Source: Myxococcales bacterium
GTDB lineage: Bacteria > Myxococcota_A > Polyangia > Haliangiales > Haliangiaceae
DNA length: 64,000 nucleotides
Reading direction: 5' to 3'
Assembly (NCBI GenBank): GCA_016717005.1
Contig: JADJUF010000037.1
Location: forward strand, 124,001-188,000
Numbering within the stretch: the first letter of the stretch is position 1; each line of letters begins with the position of its first letter. Positions 43,141 through 52,559 of this stretch are shown here, one piece after another. The translations under genes and the position numbers were made by a program. The notes beneath the pieces are model-generated. The model ran no database searches, was not told the DNA's origin, and saw only the letters and a list, made by a program, of their open reading frames with translations.

Positions 43141-43753
43141 CGCTGGCGCGGGTGGCGGTGGCGAGGTCGAGGAGCTGGCCGACGGTGGCGCGGGCGAGCG
43201 CCTGCTGCGCCGGCGTGATCGCGAGCGTCGCGAGCAGGCGCTGCCCGAGCTGCTGGTGGGCGAGCTCGTCGGGCTGGATGTACGCGCGGTAGATCCGCAC
43301 GGTCTCGTCGTCGCCGCGGGCCGCGCACGCCGCCATGAAGTTGACGTTGACGCCGAACGCGATCGCCTCGAGCGTGAACAGCCCGGCCGCGACCCGCTCG
43401 ACGGTGGTCGCCAGGCCGCGCAGGTACGCGAACATCGGGTTGCCCGCTGGCGGCGCGAACGCGGTCGCGTCGCCACCCAGCGCCGCGAGGCGATCGGCGA
43501 CGAGGTGAAAGTGGTTGGCCTCGTCGCCGGCCTGGCGCGCGAACGCCAGCTTGACCGCGAGCTCGGGCGTCGTCGGCATCCAGGTCGCGGCCAGCTCGCT
43601 GACGTTGAGCTCGTTGGCCAGGGCGATCTCGAGGAGCGCGCGCGGATCACCGGCGGCGCCGCCGTCGAGCGAGGTCTGCCCGGCGGCGAGGATCGGCGCC
43701 AGCCGCTCGGCCTGGAACGCCACCAGCGAGTCCACGAACGCGGTCGAGTCCAT
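43100..43753 (-). CDS. Ferritin-like diiron-domain protein
   Basis: A 217-residue, mostly helical protein. Likely iron ligands are in ALLEIALANELNVSELA, AGDEANHFHLVADRL (ExxH) and QPDELAHQQLGQRL (ExxH), the pattern of four-helix diiron proteins; no exact family is named. It lacks a signal peptide. It ends GTACLPGC, with two Cys near the terminus, and this end is repeated seven more times after the stop. The role may be iron handling or an oxygen-dependent reaction. Confidence 0.75.
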   Translation of the reverse strand: MDSTAFVDSLVAFQAERLAPILAAGQTSLDGGAAGDPRALLEIALANELNVSELAATWMPTTPELAVKLAFARQAGDEANHFHLVADRLAALGGDATAFAPPAGNPMFAYLRGLATTVERVAAGLFTLEAIAFGVNVNFMAACAARGDDETVRIYRAYIQPDELAHQQLGQRLLATLAITPAQQALARATVGQLLDLATATRASAAARLGTACLPGC

Positions 43754-44079
43754 GCGCTCACCCTACGCGGCTCCGGCGACCTCCGCGCCGAGTTTCGCCG
43801 CACGGATCAGCGCGATCGGTCGTGCGGGCGCCTCAGCGCGAACAACGCCTCGCTCGGGCGCAGATCTGCGCGACAGGCGTCTCGCGGCGGGCCAACGCCC
43901 GCGACGGTGGCTGATCGGGTTGCCAGTTGGCGCCCCAGACACATGCTTCAAGCAACTGGAATCGCTTCCGATTCAGGCGCCGGCCGGGACGAGGTGTCGC
44001 TCTGGGCGACAGCGCGGCGGCCCCGAAGTCCTCGAGATGCTGGCGCGCCGGCCGGCACGACCCTTGCTGAACTGGCCGC
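43754..44079. other. 326-bp gap without a gene
   Basis: Divergent space between the ferritin-like and HhH/P-domain genes. Open frames are short Arg-rich shadows. The only feature noted is GAATCG-CTTC-CGATTC (43959-43974), a 6-bp-arm inverted repeat 105 bases before the downstream start, which could be an operator. Confidence 0.4.
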
Positions 44080-45492
44080 ATGCTGCGCCACCTGCTCCCC
44101 GCCGTCGCCGTCGTCTCGCTCGCCGCCTGTGCCCTCGACGCCGGCAGCGACGAGCTCGCGGTCGTCGACGGCTCGGCCGAGGCGGTCGGCGTGCTGCGGT
44201 TCCTCAACTCGGCGGCCGCCGACGTCGCCACGCTCGACGACGCCGCGGCGCTCGACGTCCGGGCGGCGCGCAACATCGTCGCCCACGTCCGCGGCGTGGA
44301 CGGCGCGCTCGGCACCGCCGACGACGACCTGCTCGGCGACCTGGCCGAGCTCGACGCGATCCCGTACGTCGGGCCGGTCGCGATCGATCGCCTGGTCGCG
44401 TACGTGCGGACGATCGGCGGCGTGCCCGACCTCGACGTCGAGGGCGTGCTGCTGACCCAGGCCGAGGCCGCGGCCATCGTCGCGGTCGCCAGCGGCGCCA
44501 CGCTCGCCGAGCTCGACGACGCCGCCGGGCTCGACGCCCGCGCGGCCCGGGGCCTGGTCGAGCGACGGCCGTTCGCCGACGTGTTCGCGGTGGCCGCGGT
44601 GCCGTACGTCGGCGCCAGCGCCCTCGAGAAGCTGCGCGTGTTCGCGGCGGCGTGGCAGGCCCCGCCGACCACCGCGTGCGATCCGCAGCTCCGCGCCGGC
44701 ATGCGCGCGTGCGTCGAGGCGCAGCTCGCCGACGACCCCGGCCTGGCGATCGACGACGCCGCGGCGATCTGCGCTGACGCCGAGCTGCTCGGCCCAGTGT
44801 TCGACGCGGCCTGCGGCGGCGCGCTGCCGCCCGGGTTCTGCGCGCTGTCCTACGAGGCGTTCTACCTGACCGCGGTGCCGCCGTGCGTCGACGCGCTCGC
44901 CGCCGAGCTCGCGCCGCTGTGCCGGGCGCAGGCCGACTGCGGCGCGGCGCCGATGCGCTGCAGCGGGTTCGCCGCCGACGAGACCTCGGCGCTCGGCGGC
45001 TGCGTCGACATGCGCGCGCGCCCGGGCGAGGGCGACGACTGCCACGCCCACGCCGACTGCGGCGCCGGCCTGATCTGCGCCGGGCTCACCCTCGGCGGCG
45101 GCGGCATCTGCGTCGCCGACTGGATGCAGGCCAGCTACACCACCGACCTGCCGCGCGTGATCCCCGCCGGCGCCGGCGCGGCGATCGCGTCGACGCTCCT
45201 GGTCATCGGCCAGGCGTCAGTGCCGATGGACCTCGAGGTCTCGGCCGAGCTGACCGGCGTCGACCCGCGCCGCGTGCGGCTGGTGCTCGCCGATCCCAGC
45301 GGCGTCGAGGCCGTGGTCTGGGACGGCGCCACCGGCGGCAGCGTGCTGCCCGCGCGCATGATCGCGCTCGGCGCCATCTCGCGCGACGACAACGTCAACG
45401 GCACCTGGACCCTCACCGCGACCACGCTCGGCGCCGGCGCCGCCGGCGTGCTCACGAGCTGGCAGCTCCACGTCACCAGCCGCTGGGACTGA
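44080..45492 (+). CDS. Lipoprotein with two helix-hairpin-helix motifs, Cys-rich module and P-domain
   Basis: A 470-residue exported protein. MLRHLLPAVAVVSLAAC gives a signal with lipobox LAAC. Two HhH-like units follow: ELDAIPYVGPVAIDRLVAYV and AVAAVPYVGASALEKLRVFA, unusual on an exported protein. A Cys-rich middle (CRAQADCGAAPMRC, CHAHADCGAGLICAG) resembles myxobacterial surface modules. The C-terminus (about 360-470) is a proprotein-convertase P-domain: AISRDDNVNGTWTLTAT, then SWQLHVTS. The order suggests a surface or matrix binding protein. Function unknown. Confidence 0.8.
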   Translation: MLRHLLPAVAVVSLAACALDAGSDELAVVDGSAEAVGVLRFLNSAAADVATLDDAAALDVRAARNIVAHVRGVDGALGTADDDLLGDLAELDAIPYVGPVAIDRLVAYVRTIGGVPDLDVEGVLLTQAEAAAIVAVASGATLAELDDAAGLDARAARGLVERRPFADVFAVAAVPYVGASALEKLRVFAAAWQAPPTTACDPQLRAGMRACVEAQLADDPGLAIDDAAAICADAELLGPVFDAACGGALPPGFCALSYEAFYLTAVPPCVDALAAELAPLCRAQADCGAAPMRCSGFAADETSALGGCVDMRARPGEGDDCHAHADCGAGLICAGLTLGGGGICVADWMQASYTTDLPRVIPAGAGAAIASTLLVIGQASVPMDLEVSAELTGVDPRRVRLVLADPSGVEAVVWDGATGGSVLPARMIALGAISRDDNVNGTWTLTATTLGAGAAGVLTSWQLHVTSRWD

Positions 45493-45695
45493 GCGGCGCC
45501 GAGGTCCGTCGCTTCCTCGCGACACCGCGGGGCGCGACGGGCACGGCGATGCCCGCGATCGCGCCGCGGCGCGGTCGCCGGTCGCGCGGGTCACCCCAGC
45601 CGCGCTCCGTCGCTCTCGACGGGGCGCACGCCTTCGCCGCAGCCGGCGAGATCTCATGGGCGATCAGCGCGCGACCGCGTCTCGGCGCCGCGCGC

Positions 45696-47168
45696 TCACG
45701 TCGCTACAGTTCGCCGCCGCCGGCGGGCGCGGCCCGCGACCGCGGCGAGCAGCGCGAGGCCGAGCGCGACCACCGGCGCGTCGCCGACGCGGGCGTAGAT
45801 CGTCGGCACCGGCGTGACCGGGACGGTCGCGAGCATGACGTGGTCGTCGCCCTCGTCGGCCGCCATCGTGGCGCGCGTGCGGCCGTAGGCGTCGTAGGCC
45901 GCGGAGGTCGCCCAGCGCACCGAGCGCACGAGCGAGAAGCCGCCGCTGATCGCGCCGATCCGGGCGATCTGCGTGTGGTACGGGTCGATGCCGCGCCAGT
46001 CCGACGACGGCACCACCACCAGCCCGGCGCCGAGCCGGCCGTGCGCGCGCGCGGTGGCGGGGAAGTCGTAGTCGTAGCAGATCGCGCCGGCGCCACGCCC
46101 CCACGGGTGATCGTGCGCGATCAGCGGCGCGGTGCCGCGCAGCGACGGCTCGCCCGGCACCGGGTGGTGCTTGCGGTAGGTCTCGATCGGCGCGCCGTCG
46201 GCGCCGAGCCACACGTACTTGTTGTCGAACCGCGGCGGCTGCGCGCGCACGAGCACGCCGTAGGCCAGCACCAGCTCGACCTCGAGCGTGCGCGCGAGGT
46301 CGACGCCGCGCGCGATCAGCCGCGGCTCGTCGGCGGGCTCGACCACGGTCGCGACCTCGTTCCAGACGATCACCTGGGCGCCGCGCGCCGCGGCCGTGCG
46401 CGTGCGCGCGAACAGCTCGTCCTCGTTGGCTGCCAGCGCCGAGGTCGACGGCAGGCCGTCGACGCCGGGCCCGACGTCGGTGACCACCGCGGCCACGCGC
46501 ACCGTCGGGCCGCCGGGGTGCGCGAACAACCGCACCGCGCCCCACGCGTGCACGCCGCCGACGAGCGCCGCGGTCGCCAGCGCCGCGCGCACCCGGGCGC
46601 GGGTCGCGCGCGCACCGAGCAGCATCGCGATCGTCGCCGGCACCAGCGCGACCACCAGGCCGATGCCGGCCACGCCCAGCACCGACGCGAGCTGCAAGAG
46701 CGCCAGGTTGTCGACCTGCGTCGACGCGGCCGTGCCCCACACGCCCAGCGGCGAGCCCGCGAACGTCAGCCACTCGCCCAGCCCCGACAGCGCGACGAAG
46801 GTCGCGACGCCGGCCAGCTCGCCGGCGCGTCGACGCGCGGTCTCGGTCGCGAGCAGGACCAGCCACGCGGTCAGCGCCGACGGCAGCGCGAACGGGATCG
46901 CCATCGTCCACGGCAGCGGCGCGGTGATGATCTTGAGCACCTGCGCGAACGTCGCGACCGCCAGCACCGCCAGCACCAGCAGGCGCGGGCGCCAGCCGTC
47001 GGCGCGGCGCATCACCAGCAGGAACGGCACCGGCGCGACCCACGCCGCCAGGCTGACGCCCCAGCGATAGGCCGACATCGCGACCAGCACCGCGCCCAGC
47101 GCCAGGAGCGCGCGGGTCGACGTGGACGCGATCGGTGCCGACGAGCGAGACATCACGGGCGTGCTCAT
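45696..47168 (-). CDS. Apolipoprotein N-acyltransferase-like protein (Lnt/nitrilase)
   Basis: A 490-residue membrane protein: six or so helices followed by a periplasmic nitrilase domain and a last helix. Catalytic triad candidates are Glu in VIVWNEVATVV, Lys in IETYRKHHPVPGE, and Cys in GAICYDYDFPA, as in Lnt (E/K/C). Lnt adds the third acyl chain to lipoproteins. The chain is a little shorter than E. coli Lnt (512). Being in an operon with TetR (ATGA overlap) is unusual for a housekeeping gene, so this may be a second, specialised copy. Confidence 0.83.
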   Translation of the reverse strand: MSTPVMSRSSAPIASTSTRALLALGAVLVAMSAYRWGVSLAAWVAPVPFLLVMRRADGWRPRLLVLAVLAVATFAQVLKIITAPLPWTMAIPFALPSALTAWLVLLATETARRRAGELAGVATFVALSGLGEWLTFAGSPLGVWGTAASTQVDNLALLQLASVLGVAGIGLVVALVPATIAMLLGARATRARVRAALATAALVGGVHAWGAVRLFAHPGGPTVRVAAVVTDVGPGVDGLPSTSALAANEDELFARTRTAAARGAQVIVWNEVATVVEPADEPRLIARGVDLARTLEVELVLAYGVLVRAQPPRFDNKYVWLGADGAPIETYRKHHPVPGEPSLRGTAPLIAHDHPWGRGAGAICYDYDFPATARAHGRLGAGLVVVPSSDWRGIDPYHTQIARIGAISGGFSLVRSVRWATSAAYDAYGRTRATMAADEGDDHVMLATVPVTPVPTIYARVGDAPVVALGLALLAAVAGRARRRRRTVAT

Positions 47169-47833
47169 GACGGGTCCTTTCCGGCCGTGGCGACGAGCCC
47201 GGCCCACACGATCTCGAGCTGCTGGCGATAGGCGGCAGCCACCGCCGCCGGCGCGCGCCGCGCCAGGATCAGCGGCACGCCGAAGAACACCGACACCAGC
47301 GCCAGCAGCGCGGCGTCGGCGTCGAGGTCCGCCGGCAGCTCGCCGCGCGCCTGGGCCGCGGCGATCCGCGACGGCAGCATGCCGTCGAGACCGATCGCCT
47401 CGATCGCCTCGACGCCGGCCTTGTCGGGGAACGCCAGGCGCTTCTCGAGCGCGGTCAGCGGCGTCGGCGCGACCTTGTCGCCGAGCCGCCCCTGCACCGC
47501 GATCAGCTCGCCCATCACCCGCGGGCTGGTCGCCACGTCGCGCGCGGTCGACTCGAAGATCGCCTCGATGGCGGCCCGCGGGCCCCGGGCGTCGGCGGCC
47601 GCGGCCTCCCAGCCGACGCCGATCGACCAGACCTGGACGAAGTAGATCGCCAGGTCGGCCTTGGACGGGAAGTGGTTGTAGAAGGTCGCCTCGGAGATGT
47701 CCGCGGCCTCGGCCAGCTCCCGGACCCCGATCTCCTCCAGCGGCCGCTCGGCCAGGCGATCCCGCAGCGCCGCCAGCAGGTCCAGCTTGGTCTGCGCCAG
47801 CTTCCGTTCGCGGCGGCCCTCGTTCATGAACAT
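47165..47833 (-). CDS. TetR-family transcriptional regulator
   Basis: A 222-residue regulator. The HTH is VRELAEAADISEATFYNHFP, followed by SKADLAIYFVQ. The C-terminal ligand domain is helical with a Met/Leu-rich pocket (LVSVFFGVPLIL). The first ATG (47833) and one two codons in (47827) are both possible. It overlaps the Lnt-like gene by ATGA and probably controls it. The 89-bp gap to the divergent ArsR-methyltransferase gene is AT-rich and holds the promoters of both. Confidence 0.9.
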   Translation of the reverse strand: MFMNEGRRERKLAQTKLDLLAALRDRLAERPLEEIGVRELAEAADISEATFYNHFPSKADLAIYFVQVWSIGVGWEAAAADARGPRAAIEAIFESTARDVATSPRVMGELIAVQGRLGDKVAPTPLTALEKRLAFPDKAGVEAIEAIGLDGMLPSRIAAAQARGELPADLDADAALLALVSVFFGVPLILARRAPAAVAAAYRQQLEIVWAGLVATAGKDPS

Positions 47834-47890
47834 ATAGATAGCTCTAAATTTATAGTTGTCTACAATATTATCGTGCTTCGTTTGTAGTTG

Positions 47891-47908
47891 CCAATATGCG
47901 CATGATGG
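47891..47908. promoter_or_regulatory. Operator-like palindrome before the ArsR-methyltransferase gene
   Basis: CCAATATGCGCATGATGG is symmetric at 14 of 18 positions, around a perfect ATGCGCAT. It lies 14 bases before the GTG start, in the AT-rich promoter gap. Position and form suit an ArsR-type autoregulatory site, likely sensing a methionine-cycle metabolite. This is inference. Confidence 0.45.
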
Positions 47909-47922
47909 AATAGAAGAAGGGA

Positions 47923-48873
47923 GTGCAAGCGGCTCGCGCAGACCTGTTCCGGCTCCTCGGCGACGAGGATCGGCTGCGGCTGCTGGCGCTGTGCGCGGAG
48001 GAAGAGCTGACCGTGGGCGAGCTGGCGGCCCTGCTCGGCGAGAGCCAGCCCCAGGTGACCAAGAAGTCCCAGGCGCTGCGCGACGCCGGGCTGATCGTGG
48101 CGCGCCGCGACGGCACGCGGACGCTGCTACGCGCCCACGCCACCACCGACGTGGTCGTCGACGCGGCGCTGACCGAGGGCAAGTCGATCTGCGCCCGCGA
48201 CGGGAGCCTGGCGCGGGTGGCCCACGTGGTCGCGCAGCGCGAGGAGCACTCGCGCCGGTTCTTCGACGCCGGCACCCTCGCCGAGCCGCCGCCGGCGCCC
48301 GGCGCCGAGCTGCTCGGGCTCCTGCCGATCTTCGCGCCGCTGCTGCCGGGCTCGGCCCTCGCGGTCGACCTCGGCACCGGCGACGGCCCGCTCTTGCCGC
48401 TCCTGTCCCCGCTCTACGATCGCGTGATCGCCGTCGACCGCAGCCCGGCGCGCCTGGCCCGCTGCGCCGCGCGCATCGCCGCGCTGCGGTTGCCGAACGT
48501 CGCGCTGCGCGAGGGCGACGGCGACGACGCCGACCTCGCGGTCGAGGTGTCGCAGCGCGGCGGCGCCGACCTGGTGTTGATGGCGCGCGTGCTCCACCAC
48601 GCGGCCCGGCCCGACGACGCGATCGCCGCCGCCGCGCGGCTGGTCCGCCGCGGCGGCCACCTGATCATCGTCGACTACCTGCCCCACGCCGACGAGGCCA
48701 TGCGCGAGCAGGGCGACGTCTGGCTCGGCTTCGAGCCGGCCCGCCTGCGCGCGTGCCTGGTCGGCGCCGACCTCGAGCTGGTGGCGCTGGCGCCGCTCTA
48801 CACCTCCGACCGACCGGCCCTGCAGGTCGCGATCGGTCGCAACCCCGCTGTGCCGCGCGACGCGCGCGACTGA
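47923..48873 (+). CDS. ArsR-family regulator fused to a SAM-dependent methyltransferase
   Basis: A 316-residue fusion. Residues 1-80 form an ArsR winged HTH (LFRLLGDEDRLRLLALCAEE, then VGELAALLGESQPQVTKKSQ). Residues about 140-290 form a class I methyltransferase: LAVDLGTGDGPLLPLL (motif I), RVIAVDRSPARLARC, ARVLHHAARPDDAI, and GGHLIIVDYLPH. The GTG start follows AAGGGAG very closely. It sits 39 bases before ahcY on the same strand. The arrangement fits a regulator that senses S-adenosylmethionine or S-adenosylhomocysteine through its methyltransferase fold and controls ahcY. Confidence 0.9.
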   Translation: MQAARADLFRLLGDEDRLRLLALCAEEELTVGELAALLGESQPQVTKKSQALRDAGLIVARRDGTRTLLRAHATTDVVVDAALTEGKSICARDGSLARVAHVVAQREEHSRRFFDAGTLAEPPPAPGAELLGLLPIFAPLLPGSALAVDLGTGDGPLLPLLSPLYDRVIAVDRSPARLARCAARIAALRLPNVALREGDGDDADLAVEVSQRGGADLVLMARVLHHAARPDDAIAAAARLVRRGGHLIIVDYLPHADEAMREQGDVWLGFEPARLRACLVGADLELVALAPLYTSDRPALQVAIGRNPAVPRDARD

Positions 48874-48912
48874 TCGCTTTTCGAAACCAACGACCCCGAG
48901 CTGGAGCACCCC

Positions 48913-50370
48913 ATGGACATCCGCACCGAGTTTCCCGCGTTCAAGATCAAGGACATTGGCCTGGCCGAGCTGGGCCGCAAGAAGATCCGCATGTCCGAGA
49001 AGGAGATGCCGGGCCTGATGGCGCTGCGCGCCGAGTACGGGGCCGCCCAGCCGCTCAAGGGCGCGCGCGTCGCCGGCTGCCTGCACATGACGATCGAGAC
49101 CGCGATCCTGATCGAGACGCTGGTCGCGCTCGGCGCCGAGGTCACCTGGACCTCGTGCAACATCTACTCGACCCAGGACGAGGCCGCCGCCGCGATCGCC
49201 AAGGCCGGCGTGCCGGTGTTCGCGTGGAAGGGCGAGACCCTCGAGGAGTACTGGGCCTGCATCGGCCTCCAGCTCAACGCGTTCAAGGGCGGCCACGGCC
49301 CCAACATGATCCTCGACGACGGCGGCGACCTGACGCTCCTGGTCCACAAGGGCGCCGAGTACGAGACGGCCGGCGCGGTGCCGAGCCCGTCGACGGCCAC
49401 CAACGACGAGTGGCGCACCGTGCTCACGGTCCTGACCGAGAGCCTCAAGGCCGACAAGCAGCGCTTCACCAAGCTCGCGGCCGAGATCAAGGGCGTCTCC
49501 GAGGAGACCACCACCGGCGTCCACCGCCTCTACGAGATGGCCAAGCAGGGCCAGCTGCTGTTCCCCTGCATCAACGTCAACGACTCGGTCACCAAGTCGA
49601 AGTTCGACAACCTCTACGGCTGCCGCGAGTCGCTGTTCGACGGCATCAAGCGCGCGACCGACGTCATGGTCGCGGGCAAGGTGGTCGTGGTCGCGGGCTA
49701 CGGCGACGTCGGCAAGGGCTGCGCCCACGCTGGCCGCGGCCTCGGCGCGCGCGTGCTGGTCACCGAGATCGATCCCATCTGCGCGCTCCAGGCCGCGATG
49801 GAGGGCTTCGAGGTCGTGACGATGGAGGAGGCGGCGCCCCAGGCCGACATCTTCGTCACCGCGACCGGCTGCTGCGACGTGATCCGCAGCGAGCACATGC
49901 TGGCGATGAAGGACGAGGCGATCCTGTCCAACATCGGCCACTTCGACAGCGAGATCCAGGTCGCCTGGCTCGAGGGCAACAAGGAGATCAAGGAGGAGAA
50001 CATCAAGCCGCAGGTCGATCAGTTCATCTTCCCCAACGGCAAGCGCATCACGCTGCTCGCCCGCGGCCGCCTGGTCAACCTCGGCTGCGCCACCGGCCAC
50101 CCGTCGTTCGTGATGTCGAACTCGTTCACCAACCAGGTGATGGCGCAGATGGCGCTGTGGGCCAACGCCCAGCACGGCAAGGACACGATCACCGGCATGT
50201 CGTTCGCCAAGGGCACCGTCTCGGTCCTGCCCAAGAAGCTCGACGAGAAGGTCGCGCGCCTGCACCTCGGCAAGGTCGGCGTCCGCCTGACCACGCTGAC
50301 CGCGGCCCAGTCCGAGTACCTCGGCGTCGCCGTCGACGGCCCGTACAAGCCCGACCACTACCGCTACTAG
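48913..50370 (+). CDS. ahcY: Adenosylhomocysteinase
   Basis: Hydrolyses S-adenosylhomocysteine to homocysteine and adenosine, removing the by-product inhibitor of methyltransferases; 485 residues. Motifs are GCLHMTIETAILIETLVALG, SCNIYSTQDEAAAAIA, CINVNDSVTKSKFDNLYGCR, the NAD-binding GYGDVGKGCAHAGRGLGARV, TATGCCDVI, SNIGHFDSEI, and the C-terminal KPDHYRY that closes the neighbouring subunit's NAD site. It is the usual bacterial length with the 40-residue insert. It probably forms one transcript with the regulator upstream, ending at a terminator just after the stop. Confidence 0.98.
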   Translation: MDIRTEFPAFKIKDIGLAELGRKKIRMSEKEMPGLMALRAEYGAAQPLKGARVAGCLHMTIETAILIETLVALGAEVTWTSCNIYSTQDEAAAAIAKAGVPVFAWKGETLEEYWACIGLQLNAFKGGHGPNMILDDGGDLTLLVHKGAEYETAGAVPSPSTATNDEWRTVLTVLTESLKADKQRFTKLAAEIKGVSEETTTGVHRLYEMAKQGQLLFPCINVNDSVTKSKFDNLYGCRESLFDGIKRATDVMVAGKVVVVAGYGDVGKGCAHAGRGLGARVLVTEIDPICALQAAMEGFEVVTMEEAAPQADIFVTATGCCDVIRSEHMLAMKDEAILSNIGHFDSEIQVAWLEGNKEIKEENIKPQVDQFIFPNGKRITLLARGRLVNLGCATGHPSFVMSNSFTNQVMAQMALWANAQHGKDTITGMSFAKGTVSVLPKKLDEKVARLHLGKVGVRLTTLTAAQSEYLGVAVDGPYKPDHYRY

Positions 50371-50390
50371 TCACCTCATTCCCCATGAAA

Positions 50391-50425
50391 AGAAGGCCGC
50401 CGGGTGACTCCGGCGGCCCTTCTTG
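50391..50425 (+). terminator. Rho-independent terminator of ahcY
   Basis: AAGGCCGCCGG and CCGGCGGCCCTT pair around a six-base loop (GTGACT) with one bulged C, followed by TCTTGTT. It starts 20 bases after the ahcY stop codon. This is the clearest intrinsic terminator in the window. Confidence 0.88.
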
Positions 50426-50451
50426 TTCTGCAAACTCGACTCAAGGACTCC

Positions 50452-50467
50452 TCAACGCTAGAGTTGA
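50452..50467. promoter_or_regulatory. Near-palindrome before the TcmP gene
   Basis: TCAACGCTAGAGTTGA is symmetric at 14 of 16 positions, with TCAAC/GTTGA arms around CTAG. It lies 24 bases before the ATG and could be a repressor site. The TcmP gene otherwise shows AAGGG as a ribosome-binding site eight bases before its ATG. Confidence 0.4.
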
Positions 50468-50491
50468 TGCCCGTCTGTCAAGGGCTAGCAA

Positions 50492-51593
50492 ATGGCGAGA
50501 AAGAACCTCACGTGGTCGCTTGAGCCGCACACCCGCGCCAAGCACGAGATCCTCCGCCGATATCTGGAAGCGTGGTCCGCCATCCTTGGACTTAGTCGCG
50601 CGGATACGATCGCCTACGTTGATGGCTTTGCCGGTCCGGGCGTCTACGACAAGGGCGAAGACGGCTCCCCGATCATCGCGCTGAAGGCGGCGCTCTCCCA
50701 CGAAGACAAGATCAAGAGCGAGATCCGGTTCCTCTTCATCGAGAAAGACATCGGCAGGGCGCGTCACTTAGAAGGCCTTGTGGCTAGTCTCAATCTGCCC
50801 GCAAGATTCAGAACACGCGTGACCGGTGGTTTGACGTTCGAGGACGGCTTCCGTCAGCACCTGATCGATCCATACAAGCGGCACGGGATGGGACTGCCTC
50901 CGACGTTTGCTTTCATCGATCCCTTTGGATGGAAGGGCGTCCCCTTCGCACTGGTCAAGGAGATCCTGGCCAACCCGAGCTGCGAGGTCTTCGTCAACTT
51001 CATGTTCGAAGAGATCAATCGGTTCATCAAACACGAGGACCAACCAAACAACTTCGATGAACTGTTCGGCACGTCGCGATGGCGGGGGGTGCTCTCGATA
51101 ACCGACATTGGTGAGCGTCGCAACTTCCTCCACGGGCTCTACCTCTCGCAACTGCGCGATGCTGCTGGCGCTCGGTATGTCCGCTCCTTCGAGATGCGGA
51201 ATAAGAACGACGCGACGGACTACTTCCTGTTCTTCGCGACGAACAGCCGCAAGGGCATCGAGAAGATGAAGGAGGCCATGTGGAAGGTGGACGAGTCAGG
51301 AGAATTTCGATTCTCTGACGCAACCAACCCTGCGCAGGTTCTCCTCTTTGAGAAGCAGCCCGACTTCCTTGAGCTACGACGACAGCTGCTCGCTCGGTTC
51401 GGTGGAAAGACGGTCACCGTTGGTGAAGTTGAGGAGTTTGTCCTCGCAGAAACTTCGTTTCGAGAAACCCACTACAAGAAGCGTCTCGCGGAACTCGAGG
51501 ACGAGGGGCAGTTGGTTGCAGTTAATCCCCCCACCAGTCGTCGAAAGCGATCGTACCCAGACCCATTGCTCGTCCTGCGCTTCTTGGCCCCCG

Positions 51594-51601
<8 letters not shown>
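50492..51601 (+). CDS. tcmP: Three-Cys-motif partner protein (TcmP family)
   Basis: A 369-residue protein of the TcmP type, named for co-occurring with three-Cys-motif proteins. Motifs are TWSLEPHTRAKHEILRRYLE, IAYVDGFAGPGVYDKGEDGS, FLFIEKD and TFAFIDPFGWKGVP, which look like a Rossmann methyltransferase-like or nuclease-associated core. The C-terminus is basic (TSRRKRSYPDP). GC content and codon use are visibly lower than the neighbours (many AAG, GAA and TTC codons), pointing to transfer. It overlaps the DUF5131 gene tail to tail by eight bases. Function not established; a defence role is possible. Confidence 0.88.
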
Positions 51602-52355
<754 letters not shown>

Positions 52356-52559
52356 CGGACTGAACCGATGTGTAGCATCGGCAAAGATCACGGTCCAGCG
52401 TTGTCCCCGAGGCGCGCGCTCCCGGTCGCGCGCTACCACCGGGCCCGGCGCAGTTTCGGCCCGGGAATCGGCGGGGGCGGGCTGGCGTTGTGACGACGCC
52501 ACGACGGCGCGACGGCGCGCTGGTATCGTCGCGCCCAACCTCATCGAGGTCGTCCCCGC

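Noticed and set aside
48874..48912. SAH riboswitch before ahcY
   Set aside because: The gap is only 39 bases and the next gene upstream is in the same transcript; there is no room or matching sequence for the riboswitch fold.
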